From: JBFELU01 sp041551965
GTDB lineage: Bacteria > Actinomycetota > Acidimicrobiia > Spongiisociales > UBA11373
Length of the DNA: 64,000 nt
Assembly: GCA_041551965.1 (NCBI GenBank)
Contig: JBFELU010000001.1
Location: 1 to 64,000, forward strand
Direction of reading: 5' to 3'
This document shows positions 40,809-50,132 of the stretch, one piece after another (positions within the stretch are counted from its first letter, which is position 1; each line of letters opens with the position of its first letter). The notes beneath the pieces are model-generated. The model worked only from the letters and a program-made list of their open reading frames with translations. It did not search any database and was not told where the DNA came from. Made by a program: the position numbers and the translations under genes.

Positions 40809-42527
40809 GTGGCGCCACCACTCCCGACGCTCCGCTTCCAAGACCTGAAGAAGGTCTTGCATCGCTACCTCATCAGGCTGCGCGAGCATCGCGACGCCCT
40901 CAATCGCCTGAACGTCTACCCGGTTCCGGACGGCGATACCGGCACGAACATGACCCTCACGGTGGAAGCGGTCGTCGCCGAAGCCGATGGCACCGAGAGC
41001 ATGGCGGATTTGGCCAAGGCCATTGCGCACGGTTCGCTGATGGGGGCCCAGGGGAACAGCGGGATCATCCTCAGCCAGATCCTCCGCGGTCTCGCCGACG
41101 TGTTCCGCGCCGTGGATCTGGTCGACCGCACCCAGCTCGTCGAAGCCCTCGAGAAGGCGTCGATCGCCGCCTACGAGGCGGTCGGGCGGCCCGTCGAGGG
41201 CACGATTCTCACCGTGTTGCGAGAGGCCGCCGCCGCCGCTCAGGAGACCGAAACCCCGCAGGGCGAGAGCCTCGCCGATCTCCTTCGACGGGTCTATCGA
41301 CGCGCCGAGAAGGCTCTGGAGGCCACTCCCGAACTGCTCCCGGTGCTCAAGGAGGCCGGGGTGGTCGATGCGGGCGGCGCCGGACTGCTGTTGCTTCTGG
41401 CCGCTTTCGTCGAGGAAGTCACCGGGGAGGAGATCGTGCTTCCCGACGACATCTTCCGAGCCGCCGCCGGTCAGGTCTTCGTCGGCGGCGGGGATGACTC
41501 GGTCGGCGACCTCCGCTACGAGGTCATGTACCTGCTGGACGGATCCGACGATGCCGGCGACCGGCTTCGGGATTCGTGGTCCGCGATGGGTGACTCGATC
41601 GTCGTCGTCGGGGGAGGCGGGACCTGGAACTGCCACATTCACACAGACGAAATCGGCGGGGCGATCGAAGCGGGCATCGCCGTCGGGACGCCGCGGCGCA
41701 TCAAGGTGACAGATCTCCTCGAACAGGCGGCCGAGATCGGCTTTCACGAACCCGATGACCGTTTTGAGCCACTCCCCGAATTCGCCAAGGCGGCCATCGG
41801 ATTGGTTGCGGTGGCCAGCGGCCCCGGCCTGATCGAGTTGTTCCGCAACTACGGCGCCCAGGGGATGGTCGTCGGAGGGCAGACGATGAACCCTTCGGTC
41901 GGCGATCTGCTCGGTGTGGTCGAGGCGGTGCCGGCGCAGACGGTCGTGATCCTTCCCAACAACAAGAACGTCGCCCCCGCCGCCGAGGAGGTGGATGCCC
42001 TCACCACCAAGGCCGTTCACGTCGTACCGACCCGCTCGATCCCTCAGGGCATCGCCGCTCTCCTCGCCTACACGATCGAGGGAGATCCGGCGGACGTCGC
42101 CGCCGCCATGACCGGTGCCGCCGAGGACGTGCGAACCGGGGAGCTGACTCGGGCCGTGCGCGATGCCCGCACCCCGGCCGGGGCGATTGCCAAGGGCGAC
42201 TGGCTGGGTCTCATCGATGGGCGGGTCGAGGTGATCGCCGGGACCGGGCGTCTCGTCCGAATCCTCGATCGGCTCCGGCGCCTCCTCGACGGAAGGGATC
42301 GGGATTCCCAGCGCACACGGGACGCGCTGCAGCGGGCGCTCGTCCGACTCCTCGCCGGCGTCGTCGACGAGCAGGCGGAGGTGGTGACGATCATCACCGG
42401 TGAAGGCGCGGATCCCGAGGTGACCGCGGCGGGGCGGGCATGGCTCGGGGAGCAGAGACCCGGTGTCGGGATCGATGTGATCGACGGGGGTCAACCGCTC
42501 TACCCCTACCTCATCGGAGCCGAGTGA
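40809..42527 (+). CDS. fakA: Fatty acid kinase catalytic subunit-like (DAK2/DegV-linked, YloV family)
   Basis: The product is 572 residues. The N-terminal DhaL-like kinase domain has VYPVPDGDTGTNMTLT (metal-binding aspartates) near residue 36 and GAQGNSGIILSQIL near 77. A middle and C-terminal domain include TWNCHIHTDEIGGAIEAG. FakA phosphorylates fatty acids bound to DegV-type FakB partners and so feeds PlsX/PlsY phospholipid synthesis; plsX is further along the same run. GTG 40809 has TATACT upstream. Its stop overlaps recG (GTGA). Confidence 0.9.
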   Translation: MAPPLPTLRFQDLKKVLHRYLIRLREHRDALNRLNVYPVPDGDTGTNMTLTVEAVVAEADGTESMADLAKAIAHGSLMGAQGNSGIILSQILRGLADVFRAVDLVDRTQLVEALEKASIAAYEAVGRPVEGTILTVLREAAAAAQETETPQGESLADLLRRVYRRAEKALEATPELLPVLKEAGVVDAGGAGLLLLLAAFVEEVTGEEIVLPDDIFRAAAGQVFVGGGDDSVGDLRYEVMYLLDGSDDAGDRLRDSWSAMGDSIVVVGGGGTWNCHIHTDEIGGAIEAGIAVGTPRRIKVTDLLEQAAEIGFHEPDDRFEPLPEFAKAAIGLVAVASGPGLIELFRNYGAQGMVVGGQTMNPSVGDLLGVVEAVPAQTVVILPNNKNVAPAAEEVDALTTKAVHVVPTRSIPQGIAALLAYTIEGDPADVAAAMTGAAEDVRTGELTRAVRDARTPAGAIAKGDWLGLIDGRVEVIAGTGRLVRILDRLRRLLDGRDRDSQRTRDALQRALVRLLAGVVDEQAEVVTIITGEGADPEVTAAGRAWLGEQRPGVGIDVIDGGQPLYPYLIGAE

Positions 42528-44719
42528 GCGGCCGCGACCTCGCCTACCTCGCCTCGATTCCGATCGAACGAGTGAAGGGTGTCGGTGATCGGCTCGGACC
42601 GAAGTTGCGTGAAGCCGGAATGGAGAGCGTCGGCGACCTCCTCTTCCACTTTCCCCGGCGGTACGTCGATCGGTCACTGGTGGTGGACCTGGCCGGGGCC
42701 CCAACCGATCGCGAGGTGACCGTCATCGGGTCGGTACGCGGGTCGACGATCCGGCGGGTGCGGCGCGGTCTGACGATCGTCGAGGTCCAGGTCGCCCAGG
42801 ATGTCACGAACTACGAGGTGCGGGAAGAAGCAGGGGTCTGGATCGCCGTGCCGAGGCACGGCGAGGAACTCCCGCTGATGTCCTTCCCCTCCCGTCGCCG
42901 GGCGGAGGAGTGGGTCGCCACCGCCTCGAGCCCCCAAGTCGTATGGGCCACGTTCTTCAACCAGCCCTTCAGGGAACGACAACTCACGGCCGGCACCGAG
43001 GTGGCCCTCTCGGGGAAGCTCGAGCGGTATCGCGGCCGACTCCAGATGAAATCGCCGGTCGTCGACGTGGTCGGCCGCGGCGGACACCGGAGGACGGGTC
43101 GCATCGTGCCCGTCTATCCCTCGCTGGCCGGTGTCGCCTCGTGGCGGCTGGAGCAGATGATCGCCAACGCCCTTCGCCGTTCGCGTCCGATCGAGGATCC
43201 GCTGCCCCGGGACCTCGTCGAGGATCAGCGGCTCCTCGATCGCGACGCTGCTCTCGCCGGCATCCATTTCCCCGAGGAGATGGGGGATACCGAGGCGGCT
43301 CGCCGGCGGCTGGTGTTCGATGAGCTGTTCCGGCTGGAGATCGCCCTCGCCCTCAAGAAGCACGCCCAGATCCGGGAGGCCCAGGGCATCGCGCACACCG
43401 TGGATGCCGCGCTCGTCGGGGCATTCCTGGAAGCGCTCCCTTTCGAACCGACCGGGGCCCAGCAGCGGGCCATCGCCGAGATCCGAACGGACATGGGTTC
43501 GCCCCACCCGATGCACCGGCTCCTTCAGGGCGAGGTGGGGTCCGGCAAGACCGTCGTGGCCATGGCCGCGCTCCTGACGGGGGTCCAGGGGGGTTACCAG
43601 GGGGCGGTGATGGCGCCCACCGAGGTCCTCGCCGAACAGCACTTCCTCGGCCTGGCCCCGCTGGCGGCGCTCGTGGGGGTGCGGATGGCGCTCCTCACCT
43701 CGAGTTCTGCGGATCGGGAGAGCACGATCGCAGCGGTGCGGGACGGCACGATCGATGTGCTGGTGGGAACCCATGCGCTCATCCAGGAGGGGGTGGCGTT
43801 CGATCGCTTGGGGGTGGCGGTCGTCGACGAGCAACATCGCTTCGGGGTGCATCAGAGAGTGGAACTCCGGGACAAGGCGACCGGGCCGACACCGGATCTC
43901 CTCATCATGACCGCGACCCCGATCCCGAGAACGCTCTCGATGACTCTCTACGGGGATCTCGACGTTTCGGTGCTCGACGAGATGCCGACCGGTCGGGTCC
44001 CGGTGCGGACGATCGCCGCGCCGACGGTCGATGAGAGCTACCCCCTCATTCGGGACGAGGTCGCGGCAGGTCGGCAGGCCTTCGTGGTGTGCCCCCTCGT
44101 GGAGGAGAGCGAGAAGCTGCAGGTGGCGTCGGCGACCGAGGAGTACGAGCGGTTCGGCAAGGTATTCGCCGATCTCAGCGTCGAGTTGCTGCACGGGCAG
44201 ATGAAATCGGCCGACAAGGAAGCCGTCATGGCGAGGATGCGGGCCGGGGACGTCGACGTGCTGGTCGCCACCACGGTGATCGAGGTGGGCATCGACATTC
44301 CCAACGCCACCGTCATGGTGATCGAGGACGCCGATCGCTTCGGGCTCAGCCAGCTCCACCAGTTGAGAGGTCGCGTCGGACGAGGGGAACATCCCGGCAT
44401 CTGTGTGCTCGTCGCCGATCCGACCACCCCCGAGGGGGAGCAGCGCATCGCGGCAATGCTGGCGACCACCGACGGATTCCGGCTCGCAGAGGAGGACCTG
44501 CGGATCAGAGGCCAGGGGACCGTCTTCGGTGCGCGACAGGCGGGGGCGGCCGATCTCCGGCTCGCCGACATCCTGCGTGACACGGACCTGCTCGTCGAAG
44601 CCCGGCGGATCGCCTTCGAGATGGTGGCCTCCGATCCGCACCTGGACGACCGGCCGGCCGTCCTCGACGAGGTCCGGGCACTGTTGGGCGACGCCGCCGA
44701 ATGGTTGTTCATCTCATGA
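42524..44719 (+). CDS. recG: ATP-dependent DNA helicase RecG
   Basis: The product is about 731 residues. The wedge/OB domain occupies the first third, ending near GKLERYRGRLQMKSPVV. Helicase motifs follow: LLQGEVGSGKTVVA (Walker A), VVDEQHRFGVHQR (DEQH box), MTATPIPRTLSMT, and VATTVIEVGIDIPNATVMVIEDADRFGLSQLHQLRGRVGRG. RecG remodels stalled replication forks. GTG 42524 overlaps the fakA stop by 4 bases, and its own stop overlaps rsmD. Confidence 0.96.
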   Translation: MSGRDLAYLASIPIERVKGVGDRLGPKLREAGMESVGDLLFHFPRRYVDRSLVVDLAGAPTDREVTVIGSVRGSTIRRVRRGLTIVEVQVAQDVTNYEVREEAGVWIAVPRHGEELPLMSFPSRRRAEEWVATASSPQVVWATFFNQPFRERQLTAGTEVALSGKLERYRGRLQMKSPVVDVVGRGGHRRTGRIVPVYPSLAGVASWRLEQMIANALRRSRPIEDPLPRDLVEDQRLLDRDAALAGIHFPEEMGDTEAARRRLVFDELFRLEIALALKKHAQIREAQGIAHTVDAALVGAFLEALPFEPTGAQQRAIAEIRTDMGSPHPMHRLLQGEVGSGKTVVAMAALLTGVQGGYQGAVMAPTEVLAEQHFLGLAPLAALVGVRMALLTSSSADRESTIAAVRDGTIDVLVGTHALIQEGVAFDRLGVAVVDEQHRFGVHQRVELRDKATGPTPDLLIMTATPIPRTLSMTLYGDLDVSVLDEMPTGRVPVRTIAAPTVDESYPLIRDEVAAGRQAFVVCPLVEESEKLQVASATEEYERFGKVFADLSVELLHGQMKSADKEAVMARMRAGDVDVLVATTVIEVGIDIPNATVMVIEDADRFGLSQLHQLRGRVGRGEHPGICVLVADPTTPEGEQRIAAMLATTDGFRLAEEDLRIRGQGTVFGARQAGAADLRLADILRDTDLLVEARRIAFEMVASDPHLDDRPAVLDEVRALLGDAAEWLFIS

Positions 44720-45261
44720 GGATCATCGCCGGTTCTGCAAAGGGGAGGCGACTGGCGACCCCACCGGGTCTGGCGACCCGTCCCATGACCGGCCGGGTCA
44801 GGGAGGCCCTCTTCTCGATGTTGGGTCCGGCGGTGCGGGAAGCCCGGGTTCTCGATCTGTACGCCGGCACCGGAAGCCTCGGCCTCGAGTCCCTCAGCCG
44901 GAGTGCAGCCCGGGTGGTCTTCGTCGAACGGGCCCGCCCGGCGCTCACGGCCTTGCGCGCCAACGTCGCTGCAATCGGTCTCGGGGGCGAAGTCGTGGCC
45001 GCCGACGTCCTGGACTATCTCCGGCGAACCGACGACGCCTTCGACCTCGTGTTCGTTGACCCCCCGTATGAGCTGTCGCTAGCGTCCCTGGAGCAGGTTC
45101 TCGGTCTCGTCGCAGCCTTGGCGACCGACGGCGGTGTGATCGTGCTCCATCGGCGAGCCGATACCGAGCCGGTGGCGGCACCGGACGGATGCACCGTCGT
45201 CGATCGCCGGCGCTACGGGGATTCCGGGATCACCCGAATGGTGAAGGAGGAAGTCGGTTGA
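44716..45261 (+). CDS. rsmD: 16S rRNA (guanine966-N2)-methyltransferase RsmD
   Basis: The product is 181 residues. IIAGSAKGRRLATPPG is the RsmD N-terminus, VLDLYAGTGSLGLESLSR the SAM-binding loop, and FVDPPYE the catalytic DPPY-type motif. ATG 44716 overlaps the recG stop, and the end overlaps coaD (TTGA). Confidence 0.95.
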   Translation: MRIIAGSAKGRRLATPPGLATRPMTGRVREALFSMLGPAVREARVLDLYAGTGSLGLESLSRSAARVVFVERARPALTALRANVAAIGLGGEVVAADVLDYLRRTDDAFDLVFVDPPYELSLASLEQVLGLVAALATDGGVIVLHRRADTEPVAAPDGCTVVDRRRYGDSGITRMVKEEVG

Positions 45262-45731
45262 TCACCGCCCTCGTGCCCGGATCCTTCGACCCGCCGACGA
45301 ACGGCCACGTCGATGTGATCTCCCGCTGCGCCGGTATCTTCGACCGGGTCGTCGTCGCCGTCGTGAGCAACCCCTCGAAGCAGTCGCTCTTCACCTCCGA
45401 GGAGCGCGTTGCCCTGCTGGAGGAGAGCTGCGCCGAGTGGCCCAACATCGAGACGGCTGCGTTCGACGGGCTCCTCGTCGACTTCGCTTCCGAGGTCGGT
45501 GCGGATGTGATCGTGAAGGGCCTGCGGGCTATGACCGATTTCGACTACGAACTGCAGCTCGCCCAGATGAACAGGTATCTCTCGGGGATCGTGACGATGT
45601 TCGTGGCCACCAAACCGGCCCTCGGCTACCTCTCCTCGTCGCTCGTCAAGGAAGTAGCGCGGCTCGGTGGCTCGATCGACGAACTGGTGCCGAAGCCGGT
45701 GGCGGCGGCGCTCAAGGCGAGGTGGGAATGA
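45258..45731 (+). CDS. coaD: Phosphopantetheine adenylyltransferase
   Basis: The product is 157 residues and catalyses the penultimate step of coenzyme A synthesis. LVPGSFDPPTNGHVDVI contains the nucleotidyltransferase HxGH-like motif, and YLSSSLVKEVARLGGSI is the C-terminal signature. The only sensible start is TTG 45258, which overlaps the rsmD stop (TTGA) and fits the family N-terminus. It ends overlapping the next gene. Confidence 0.95.
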   Translation: MITALVPGSFDPPTNGHVDVISRCAGIFDRVVVAVVSNPSKQSLFTSEERVALLEESCAEWPNIETAAFDGLLVDFASEVGADVIVKGLRAMTDFDYELQLAQMNRYLSGIVTMFVATKPALGYLSSSLVKEVARLGGSIDELVPKPVAAALKARWE

Positions 45732-46252
45732 GTGAGGAGCCCGAGGAAGCCAAGGAAGAACTCCCGATCCCTCCGCGGCTGGGGGAGCTGCTGGAACTCG
45801 TCGATGAGTTGATCCTCGCCGTGGAAGGGGCTCGCACCGTGCCCCTGTCCAGCAACGTGATGCTCGATCGTTCGCAGCTGCTCGACATGCTGTACCGATT
45901 GCGGGACGACCTCCCCGACGATATGCGAGCCGCTCGCTGGATGGTTCGGGAGCGGGATGCCTTCGTGAGCCGCACCAACGAGAAGGCGCGCGAGATGCTG
46001 GAGAGTGCCCGGATCCGATCCGAGGAACTGGTCGACGAGTCCTACATCGTCAGGGAGGCGGTGGAGGAGGCCAATGCCGTGATCCGAAGGGCGGAGGGTG
46101 ACGCCACTCGGATCCGATTGGAAGCCGAGGACTACAGCGAGAAGGCGCTCGAGGAAACCGAGGCGGTCCTCGCCAATCTGCTGGCTCAGGTCCGCCGATC
46201 CAGGGCCGAGTTGCACCAGGCCCGGACCCGGTTCCCCGGGGAAGACGCCTAG
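45728..46252 (+). CDS. DivIVA-like coiled-coil protein (SepIVA-type)
   Basis: The product is 174 residues, acidic and mostly helical. The first part, PPRLGELLELVDELILAVEGARTVPLSSN, then VMLDRSQLLDMLYRLRDDLP, matches the actinobacterial proteins encoded between coaD and yceD. A long coiled coil (about 85-165) follows. The mycobacterial relative in this position, SepIVA, takes part in septation and polar growth. ATG 45728 overlaps the coaD stop by 4 bases. Assignment rests mainly on position and pattern. Confidence 0.75.
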   Translation: MSEEPEEAKEELPIPPRLGELLELVDELILAVEGARTVPLSSNVMLDRSQLLDMLYRLRDDLPDDMRAARWMVRERDAFVSRTNEKAREMLESARIRSEELVDESYIVREAVEEANAVIRRAEGDATRIRLEAEDYSEKALEETEAVLANLLAQVRRSRAELHQARTRFPGEDA

Positions 46253-46274
46253 CCGCGCTGCGGCAGCGCATCGA

Positions 46275-46280
46275 TACAAT
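46275..46280 (+). promoter_or_regulatory. Putative leaderless -10 box TACAAT before yceD
   Basis: TACAAT, one change from consensus, ends six bases before GTG 46287. It would let the yceD-rpmF-plsX genes be transcribed separately from the upstream operon. Confidence 0.45.
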
Positions 46281-46286
46281 CCGCTT

Positions 46287-46790
46287 GTGCCCGCCAACCA
46301 GTCTCCCTTCCGCATCGGCGTGTCCGATCTGCTCCGCCATCCCGGTCGGAGGCGACGGGAGCCTCTCGCGGCTTCGGTCTCATGGGGTGTCGAGCTGAGT
46401 GCCGTCGATCCCACCGTGCCGCTCAACGGCGAACTGACCCTCGATGGTGTCGGCGGGGGCGTCTACGTGGCCGGTCGGTTGCAGGCCACCGTGGTGCACA
46501 CCTGCCACCGGTGCACGATGCAGTGGTCGGAGGAGATCACGATCGAGGTCGGGGAGTTGATCGCGAGGGATGACGACACGGATTATCGGCTCGACGGCGA
46601 GATCGCCGACACCGAGCCGATGTTGCGCGATGCCCTGGTGCTGGCCCTGCCGCTGTCCCCGACCTGTCGATCCGACTGCCTGGGACTTTGCGCTTCGTGT
46701 GGAGCCGACTTGAATACGGGCGCCTGCCCGGGGCACGACGAGGATCCCGAATCCCCGTTCGCAGCGCTCCGCGACATACTCGAGCCGTAG
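46287..46790 (+). CDS. YceD/DUF177 family protein
   Basis: The product is 167 residues. VHTCHRCTMQW near residue 73 and PTCRSDCLGLCASCGADLNTG near 133 give the conserved cysteine sets of the DUF177 family. The family is found immediately before rpmF in most bacteria; YceD is linked to rRNA or ribosome maturation, while the plant homologue acts on 23S rRNA. GTG 46287 has a -10-like TACAAT six bases upstream. Confidence 0.9.
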   Translation: MPANQSPFRIGVSDLLRHPGRRRREPLAASVSWGVELSAVDPTVPLNGELTLDGVGGGVYVAGRLQATVVHTCHRCTMQWSEEITIEVGELIARDDDTDYRLDGEIADTEPMLRDALVLALPLSPTCRSDCLGLCASCGADLNTGACPGHDEDPESPFAALRDILEP

Positions 46791-46800
46791 AAAGGCGCCC

Positions 46801-46977
46801 ATGGCGGTCCCGAAGAAGAAGATGTCCCGCTCCCGGACCCGGCGGCGGAAAGCTCAGTGGAAGGTCGATCGGCCTCGCACCTCCCGGTGCCCGCAGTGCA
46901 ATGCCGCCAAGCTCCCGCATCGGGTGTGCCCCGAGTGCGGTACCTACCGGGGCCGGGAGGTGCTCACCGAGAGCTGA
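46801..46977 (+). CDS. rpmF: 50S ribosomal protein L32
   Basis: The product is 58 residues. MAVPKKKMSRSRTRRRKAQW is the L32 start, and CPQC with CPEC form the zinc ribbon. It lies ten bases after yceD and four bases before plsX, the conserved yceD-rpmF-plsX order. GTAGAAAGG before ATG 46801 may serve as ribosome binding site. Confidence 0.96.
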   Translation: MAVPKKKMSRSRTRRRKAQWKVDRPRTSRCPQCNAAKLPHRVCPECGTYRGREVLTES

Positions 46978-46981
46978 CGCC

Positions 46982-47965
46982 GTGGCCGCCCGCGTGGTCC
47001 TGGACGCCATGGGCGGCGACCACGCGCCGCGACAGACCGTGCTCGGAGCCGTCGACGCGGCTCGTCGCGGCATCGAGGTCGTGCTGGCGGGTGACGAGGC
47101 CCGTCTCCGGCCGATCCTCGCCGAGATCGATGCCGATCTCCCGGTGGTCCACGCTCCGGAGCACATCGAGATGCATGAAGACCCGGCGACGGCGATCCGG
47201 GTCAAGAAGGGGGCATCGGTCACCATCGCTGCCCGATTGGTCGCCTCGGGCGAGGTGGCGGGGATGGTCTCCGCCGGTTCCACCGGTGCCGCGCTGGCAG
47301 CAGCCGCCATCGTCATCGGGCGGATCGAGGGTGTCTCCCGGCCGGCGATCGCCACGATCTTGCCGCTCACCGCGCCCATGGTGGTGCTCGATGCCGGAGC
47401 GAACATCGACGTCAAGCCGCGACATCTGGCCGAATTCGGGGTGATGGGGTCGATGCTCGCCCGTGTCTATCTCGGGATCGAGCAACCCCGGGTCGGTCTG
47501 CTCAACATCGGCGAGGAGGCCGGCAAGGGGCGCGACCTCGAGCGGGAAGCGCACCTGCTGCTCGCCGATCTCCCGATTCGCTTCGTCGGCAACGTGGAAG
47601 GCCGCGAGCTCGGCACGGGCTCCGTCGATGTCATCGTCACCGACGGGTTCACCGGCAACGTCGTGCTGAAGAGCGCCGAAGGCACGGCACGCGCCATCGC
47701 TGGTCTCGTGCTCGAGGTCCTGTCATCCAACGAAGACCCGGCGTTCCAGGAGGCTGCCGGCGTGGTCCTGCCCGGCCTCCTGGCGCTCCGGGAACGGGTC
47801 GATCCCGACACGCACGGCGGGGCCCACCTCCTCGGTGTCCGCGGCACCGTCGTGATTGCCCATGGCTCATCGTCACGACTCGCCATCGCCAACGCCCTCT
47901 TCATGGCCGCCGAGGGAGCCGAGCGGGGTCTCCCCGGGTTGATCGAGGAGGGGCTGCGTGGCTGA
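46982..47965 (+). CDS. plsX: Phosphate acyltransferase PlsX
   Basis: The product is 327 residues. VVLDAMGGDHAP is the signature start, GMVSAGSTGAALAAA and LLNIGEEAGKGRD are later blocks, and VTDGFTGNVVLKSAEG is the active-site region. PlsX makes acyl-phosphate from acyl-ACP for phospholipid synthesis, the same acyl-phosphate pool that FakA supplies. GTG 46982 comes four bases after rpmF; its end overlaps rnc by 8 bases. Confidence 0.95.
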   Translation: MAARVVLDAMGGDHAPRQTVLGAVDAARRGIEVVLAGDEARLRPILAEIDADLPVVHAPEHIEMHEDPATAIRVKKGASVTIAARLVASGEVAGMVSAGSTGAALAAAAIVIGRIEGVSRPAIATILPLTAPMVVLDAGANIDVKPRHLAEFGVMGSMLARVYLGIEQPRVGLLNIGEEAGKGRDLEREAHLLLADLPIRFVGNVEGRELGTGSVDVIVTDGFTGNVVLKSAEGTARAIAGLVLEVLSSNEDPAFQEAAGVVLPGLLALRERVDPDTHGGAHLLGVRGTVVIAHGSSSRLAIANALFMAAEGAERGLPGLIEEGLRG

Positions 47966-48641
47966 CGATCTCGACGCCGTCGAATTGCGGCTCGGACACC
48001 GGTTTGCGGACGCAGCGCTGTTGCGCCTGGCGCTCGTCCATCGGTCCTTCGCCTCGGAGTACGAGGGCGAGGTCACCAACGAGCGCCTCGAATTCCTCGG
48101 CGATGCGGTGCTCAGCCTCACGGTGGCCGAAGAGCTCTATCGCTCCTGGGATCTCAGCGAAGGGGAGATGGCCAAGGTGCGAGCCGCCGTGGTCAATGAA
48201 GCTTCCCTGGCTGCGGTGGCCCGGGGCTTGGGCCTCGGCGAGGCTCTCCTCCTGGGGAAAGGGGAGGAGGCTTCCGGCGGGAGATCGAAGGCCTCGATCC
48301 TCGCCGACGCCATGGAGGCGGTGCTCGGAGCCGTGTTTCTCGACGGAGGTCTCGACGCCGCCCGCCGCCTGGTGCGCCAACGCTGGGGTGAGCTCCTGGC
48401 CGCCCGGGCCGACGCTCCCGGCCGCCTCGACTACAAGACACGCCTCCAGGAGGTCCTCGCTCGCGACGGCCGAGTCCCCGAATACGAGGTCGAAGGGGAG
48501 GGCCCCGACCACGCCATGACCTTCACCGCCCAGGTGCGCATCGGCGGCGAGGTGGTGAGCTCCGGCTCCGGCTCGTCGAAGAAGCGTGCAGAACAGGATG
48601 CGGCTCGGCGGGCCCTGGAGCAGTTGCGCAACCGTGCCTGA
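47958..48641 (+). CDS. rnc: Ribonuclease III
   Basis: The product is 227 residues. ALVHRSFASEYEG, NERLEFLGDAVLSL (the metal-binding signature) and LADAMEAVLGAVFLDGG form the catalytic domain. Residues about 158-227 are the dsRNA-binding domain, with GSGSSKKRAEQDAARRAL. It cuts structured RNAs such as rRNA precursors. The two hairpin-rich RNAs around ferritin would be conceivable substrates, purely as inference. It overlaps both neighbours. Confidence 0.96.
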   Translation: MADDLDAVELRLGHRFADAALLRLALVHRSFASEYEGEVTNERLEFLGDAVLSLTVAEELYRSWDLSEGEMAKVRAAVVNEASLAAVARGLGLGEALLLGKGEEASGGRSKASILADAMEAVLGAVFLDGGLDAARRLVRQRWGELLAARADAPGRLDYKTRLQEVLARDGRVPEYEVEGEGPDHAMTFTAQVRIGGEVVSSGSGSSKKRAEQDAARRALEQLRNRA

Positions 48642-49464
48642 ACTTCCCGAGGTCGAAGCGACCCGGCGTCATCTGGCTCCGGTCCTCGTCGGCGCCACGA
48701 TCGATTCGGTCACCGTTCGCAGGGAACGGATGGTGCGGAGGCAGGAACGACCGGGGGATTTCGCGTCGCGTTTGACCGGGAGGCGGGTCACGACCCTCGA
48801 TCGACACGGCAAGTTCCTGCTCGCCTCGCTGCGCGGCGATCTGACATGGGTGACGCATCTCGGCATGTCGGGCCGGTTGTCCGTTGCGTCGCCGGGTTCC
48901 CCGGAGCCCCGGCACACCAATGTGATCGTCCGCATCAGAGGCGGGTCGGAGGTGAGGATGATCGATCCCCGGACCTTTGGGTTCATGGCGGTGTTCACGC
49001 CCGGCGAACTCGAAGTCTCGTCGCTCGGGGCTCTCGGGCCGGATGCCCTCGACGACCTTCCCGAGGCGGCCGTCATGACAGAGCGGCTCTCGCATCGGTC
49101 CGTTGCGATCAAGGCAGTGCTCCTCGACCAGGGCTTCGTGGCGGGAATCGGCAACATCTACGCCGACGAGATCCTGTTCCGGGCGCGGGTGGCTCCGAAC
49201 CGGCCGGCCGGGTCGCTGACTCTCGGGGAGGTCGAGGCCCTTCGCGATTCGGTCGTCCCGGTGCTGGCGGAAGGGGTGCGTCACGGAGGCACCAGTCTCG
49301 ACGATCTGGCCTATCTGCTGCCCGACGATCGGGCCGGCGCCTATCTCGGCCGGTTGGCCGTGTACGGGCGGACGGGGGAGGCGTGTCGGGTCTGCGGCGG
49401 CGCAATCGAGCGGGCGGTGATCCGTCAGCGTTCCACCCACTGGTGTCCATCGTGCCAGCGCTGA
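48634..49464 (+). CDS. mutM: Formamidopyrimidine-DNA glycosylase
   Basis: The product is 276 residues. After Met removal Pro1 of PELPEVE is the catalytic amine. HGKFLLASL provides the conserved lysine, and IGNIYADEILFRARVAPNRPA is the H2TH region. The C-terminal zinc finger has CRVCGG and WCPSCQR. It removes oxidised guanine from DNA. GTG 48634 overlaps the rnc stop by 8 bases, as in the mycobacterial rnc-fpg pair. Confidence 0.96.
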   Translation: MPELPEVEATRRHLAPVLVGATIDSVTVRRERMVRRQERPGDFASRLTGRRVTTLDRHGKFLLASLRGDLTWVTHLGMSGRLSVASPGSPEPRHTNVIVRIRGGSEVRMIDPRTFGFMAVFTPGELEVSSLGALGPDALDDLPEAAVMTERLSHRSVAIKAVLLDQGFVAGIGNIYADEILFRARVAPNRPAGSLTLGEVEALRDSVVPVLAEGVRHGGTSLDDLAYLLPDDRAGAYLGRLAVYGRTGEACRVCGGAIERAVIRQRSTHWCPSCQR

Positions 49465-50132
49465 TGCACCGGTTGGTCGCAACGGTGATCGTGATGGTGA
49501 CGGCTGCCTGCTCCGCCACCGCCGCAAACACGACCGATGCCGGGTGGGTGGCGGCGGAGGACTTCGCGGCTTCGGCGGGACGAGCGCTCATCGGCACCCG
49601 GTTCCAGGACTTTGGCGACGACTGGCTGGCGGAGCTGATCCTGGGGGCCTGCGACGACCTGACCGCCGGTCTCGCTCCCGAGCCGGGGATCGCCGAGATG
49701 GTCGCCGACGCTCCCGGCGGCGCTTCGGCCGACGATGAGATCCTCGCAGTGGTCATCGGCGAGGGGATCGGCCAGCTCTGTCCCGACGCGGCTCGATCGG
49801 GTGCCGAGGCTGCGGTCGAGGAGTTCGTCGGAGCGGCGCTGAGTGCGGCGGCCGAGCTCGACCTCGAGATCGAGACCGATCGGGTCTTGGATGCAGGTGC
49901 CGTGATTTGCCTGACTCTGGCGTACGGGGGGAACGCCGAGGATGCGGTGCTCGCCGAGGTCGGTGCCCTCTTCGGTGTCACCGGCACGAGCGTGAGCGAT
50001 CTCTCGACGCGCGGGGTGGTGTCGGAGCCCGAGGGGCTCCTCACCGGCGCGGTGTTGGGATCGGCGGTGAGCTTCCTCTGTCCCGAGCACCGCGATACCG
50101 TCGATGCGTACCTGCTCTTGCTGGGGGAGTAG
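49464..50132 (+). CDS. Predicted lipoprotein of unknown function between mutM and acyP
   Basis: The product is 222 residues. MHRLVATVIVMVTAACS is a lipoprotein signal with Cys16. The mature part is strongly acidic and helical, with cysteines at ILGACDDLT, IGQLCPDAA, AVICLTLAY and VSFLCPEHR. Three of these stand in similar small-helix contexts, suggesting an internal repeat of a DUF732-like unit. ATG 49464 shares its first base with the mutM stop. I cannot assign a function. Confidence 0.6.
   Translation: MHRLVATVIVMVTAACSATAANTTDAGWVAAEDFAASAGRALIGTRFQDFGDDWLAELILGACDDLTAGLAPEPGIAEMVADAPGGASADDEILAVVIGEGIGQLCPDAARSGAEAAVEEFVGAALSAAAELDLEIETDRVLDAGAVICLTLAYGGNAEDAVLAEVGALFGVTGTSVSDLSTRGVVSEPEGLLTGAVLGSAVSFLCPEHRDTVDAYLLLLGE

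Noticed and set aside
40467..42704. A 745-codon minus-strand frame opposite fakA
   Set aside because: It is an antisense shadow produced by high third-position GC; fakA, cold-shock protein and rpmB account for the region.
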